The notes below the pieces were generated by a model, which did no database searches, was not told the DNA's origin, and worked only from the letters and a program-made list of their open reading frames with translations. Source: Conidiobolus incongruus B7586 (lineage: Eukaryota; Entomophthoromycota; Entomophthoromycetes; Entomophthorales; Conidiobolaceae). From it: DNA of 10,264 bases. The stretch spans positions 1 through 10,264 of the forward strand of contig JNEM01011287.1 in the NCBI GenBank assembly GCA_000697335.1, given 5' to 3'. A program made the translations under genes and the position numbers. How positions within the stretch are numbered: position 1 is the first letter of the stretch; the number at the start of each line of letters is the position of its first letter. Below, piece by piece: positions 8,583 through 10,264 of this stretch.

Positions 8583-9518
8583 TAGCAGAAGAATTAAATT
8601 ATTTTAAATTATAATTAAAGTTGATCAATTTTATTATATTGTATTAAAAAAGGATTAGTCGTTGAAAATATAATAAAAGAGATAATTGATAGAATTGCTT
8701 GGTAAGGGGTTATATCATAAGATTGGGTAATTAAGTGAAAATTGGGCTAATTAAACAGGTTTTTTAATTCAATTGACGAGTTAGTTTTTAAGTTGATGTA
8801 AGAATGGTTGACAATTATGAAAGTGATGATATATTTTAGGGTTAATTCATTTATATAAATAGACATTATAATATGATATATGTTAAATTTTCGTATTTAA
8901 AAACAAGATTTATAACCTTAAATTTCATTGAAATATATTAATTTCGTTTATTTGCAACTTTTGAAAAAGAAGAACAATTTGGGACAATAAATTCTCATTA
9001 ACAATACACCAAAAACTCAAATTATCCATATCATAAGAAAATTAATTAAATATTGCATTGATTGATTCAAATTTCATCTCTAAAATAGGTCGCTATTTTT
9101 TACACTCAATATTAAATTTTTTTTATTCTGCTATCAAGTTTTTTTAATTTGATATTTAATGAATATTGACTATTGGAACCTCATTTTATCATTCAACAAT
9201 ACTTCAAATGCAAAAATAGTCAAAATAATCACATATTGGCTATTTTAACTTATTTTTTTAAAATTTTAGCTAATATCCTTCACTCAGTAAAAATGCTCCA
9301 ACTTAAAAAGTTTCTTATGGGTGTGAAATAAATAAGCATAAATACTATTTAATATTTTCCTTTTACAATTTAGATATGTTTTTATATTTTCTGAATCAAA
9401 TATAAATTGTTTAAAAATTTAAATTATTTTCAAATTTTCTATAAAATTCACATAAATTAAAATCAAGAAGTGATATTATGAACAGTTAAATTTTTGAAAT
9501 AATAAAAATGATATTTAC

Positions 9519-9648
9519 CATCCATTTTAAACCTGAATACGTTAATAATACCAAATATTAATTTATCTTCAAAACCCAATCCAAAATATTGATTTATTAT
9601 TTTCATATTAGAATTATAACTGTAATAGATTAATTTGGCTATTATCAT
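9519..9648 (-). other. Weak candidate exon of an unrecognised gene
   Basis: The minus-strand frame reads, in its second half, like a folded protein (around YFGLGFEDKLIFG, then INVFRFKMDG) and ends at a GTAAAT donor (9518) like those of the two real genes. Past an acceptor at 9391 a matching-phase frame of 35 codons runs to a TGA at 9279-9281. The implied 128-nt intron, or 80 nt with the acceptor at 9439, is longer than any other intron here, and codons are far more A+T-rich than in genes 1 and 2. It may be a fragment of a real gene, a gene relic or chance. Confidence 0.2.
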
Positions 9649-9862
9649 ACTAATATTTTAATTACTATAAATATGAATTTTTATGATTTAAAAATATATA
9701 GAATTATTAAGTTTATAAAATATATTTTATATATTCTATTCTGGATATTTACCAAATTATATATATTGAATATATAACTAATGAAATATAAAAATTCACA
9801 ATATAAGGTATAAGATATATTTTTCGATAATATATTATCATACCCTTATTTATTTATTAAGA

Positions 9863-9900
9863 ATTATTTATTAATATTATTTATTAATATTATTTATTAT
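9863..9900. repeat. 13-bp tandem repeat
   Basis: ATTATTTATTAAT is repeated almost three times head to tail (two exact copies and a partial third). Simple low-complexity repeat. Confidence 0.8.
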
Positions 9901-10264
9901 AAAAATATATCAAATTCATTTATTTGAATTATTTTAATTTAGTTAAAACGGTATTTTATTTTGAATTTTTAATATTTTATTAGTTTATACTTTTTATTAT
10001 TATATCTTATTAATATTATCTAATCTATTTATATTAACTTATTTGCTTACAAAGCTGAAGTATATTTGGTTTATCTATATATTAATTTATTATATAAATC
10101 TTAAATAAAAGTTTTTAATAATCTTATAAGGGTTTTATTATTAAAATTAAATAAAAAAATAATTTGGTTATAAATAACATAAATAATGTTCCATTAAAAT
10201 ATTGAATATATGAAAAAATTTGTTGAATATAAAAACCTTATTTTTTTATTTAATTTTTATATTT

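Larger units (their letters stand above)
8532..10264. other. A+T-rich spacer upstream of gene 2
   Basis: No convincing gene. It holds the presumed promoter of gene 2 at its left end, a cluster of short inverted repeats (9082-9247), a weak minus-strand exon candidate (about 9279-9648) and a 13-bp tandem repeat (9863-9900). From about 9650 the DNA is almost pure A+T. Confidence 0.6.

Overview
This window looks like nuclear DNA of a very AT-rich eukaryote. It holds two intron-bearing genes, both on the minus strand, plus one decayed mariner transposon on the plus strand, in long A+T-rich spacers. Coding DNA stands out by composition: parts of the first gene exceed 50% G+C, while some spacer stretches are near 10%. 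The five inferred introns are tiny (49-55 nt). They start with GTAAAT or GTAAT, end in TTTAG or ATTAG, and one carries a perfect yeast-type TACTAAC branch site. The standard genetic code fits both genes. Tiny introns, a TACTAAC branch site and extreme A+T suggest an early-diverging or otherwise AT-rich fungus, but this is inference; I cannot name the organism and an amoeboid protist is not excluded.

Layout. 1-242: A+T-rich DNA with no gene. 243-1251 (+): remnant of a nearly full-length mariner transposase (DD34D type), broken by about 14 stops and one frameshift. 1252-2099: spacer and the 3' flank of gene 1. 2100-3411 (-): gene 1, two exons, 418 residues, an endonuclease/exonuclease/phosphatase-fold enzyme of the neutral sphingomyelinase type with a Ser/Pro/Arg-rich tail. 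3412-6813: 3.4 kb without a convincing gene, holding a possible three-stem structure (3883-3953), a G+C-richer island (about 4745-4835) that could be a structured RNA or a scrap of large-subunit rRNA gene, and AT microsatellites. 6814-8531 (-): gene 2, five exons, 504 residues, of unrecognised family, mostly low-complexity with a helical C-terminal domain. 8532-10264: spacer with a weak candidate exon pair on the minus strand (about 9279-9648), inverted repeats near 9082-9247 and a 13-bp tandem repeat.

The two genes are co-oriented but 3.4 kb apart and nothing links them functionally. I found no CRISPR, tRNA, intact mobile element or defence-type cluster. The points most worth following are the unrecognised gene 2, the G+C island, the transition-biased decay of the mariner, and a 51-nt intron of gene 2 that keeps the reading frame open if retained.
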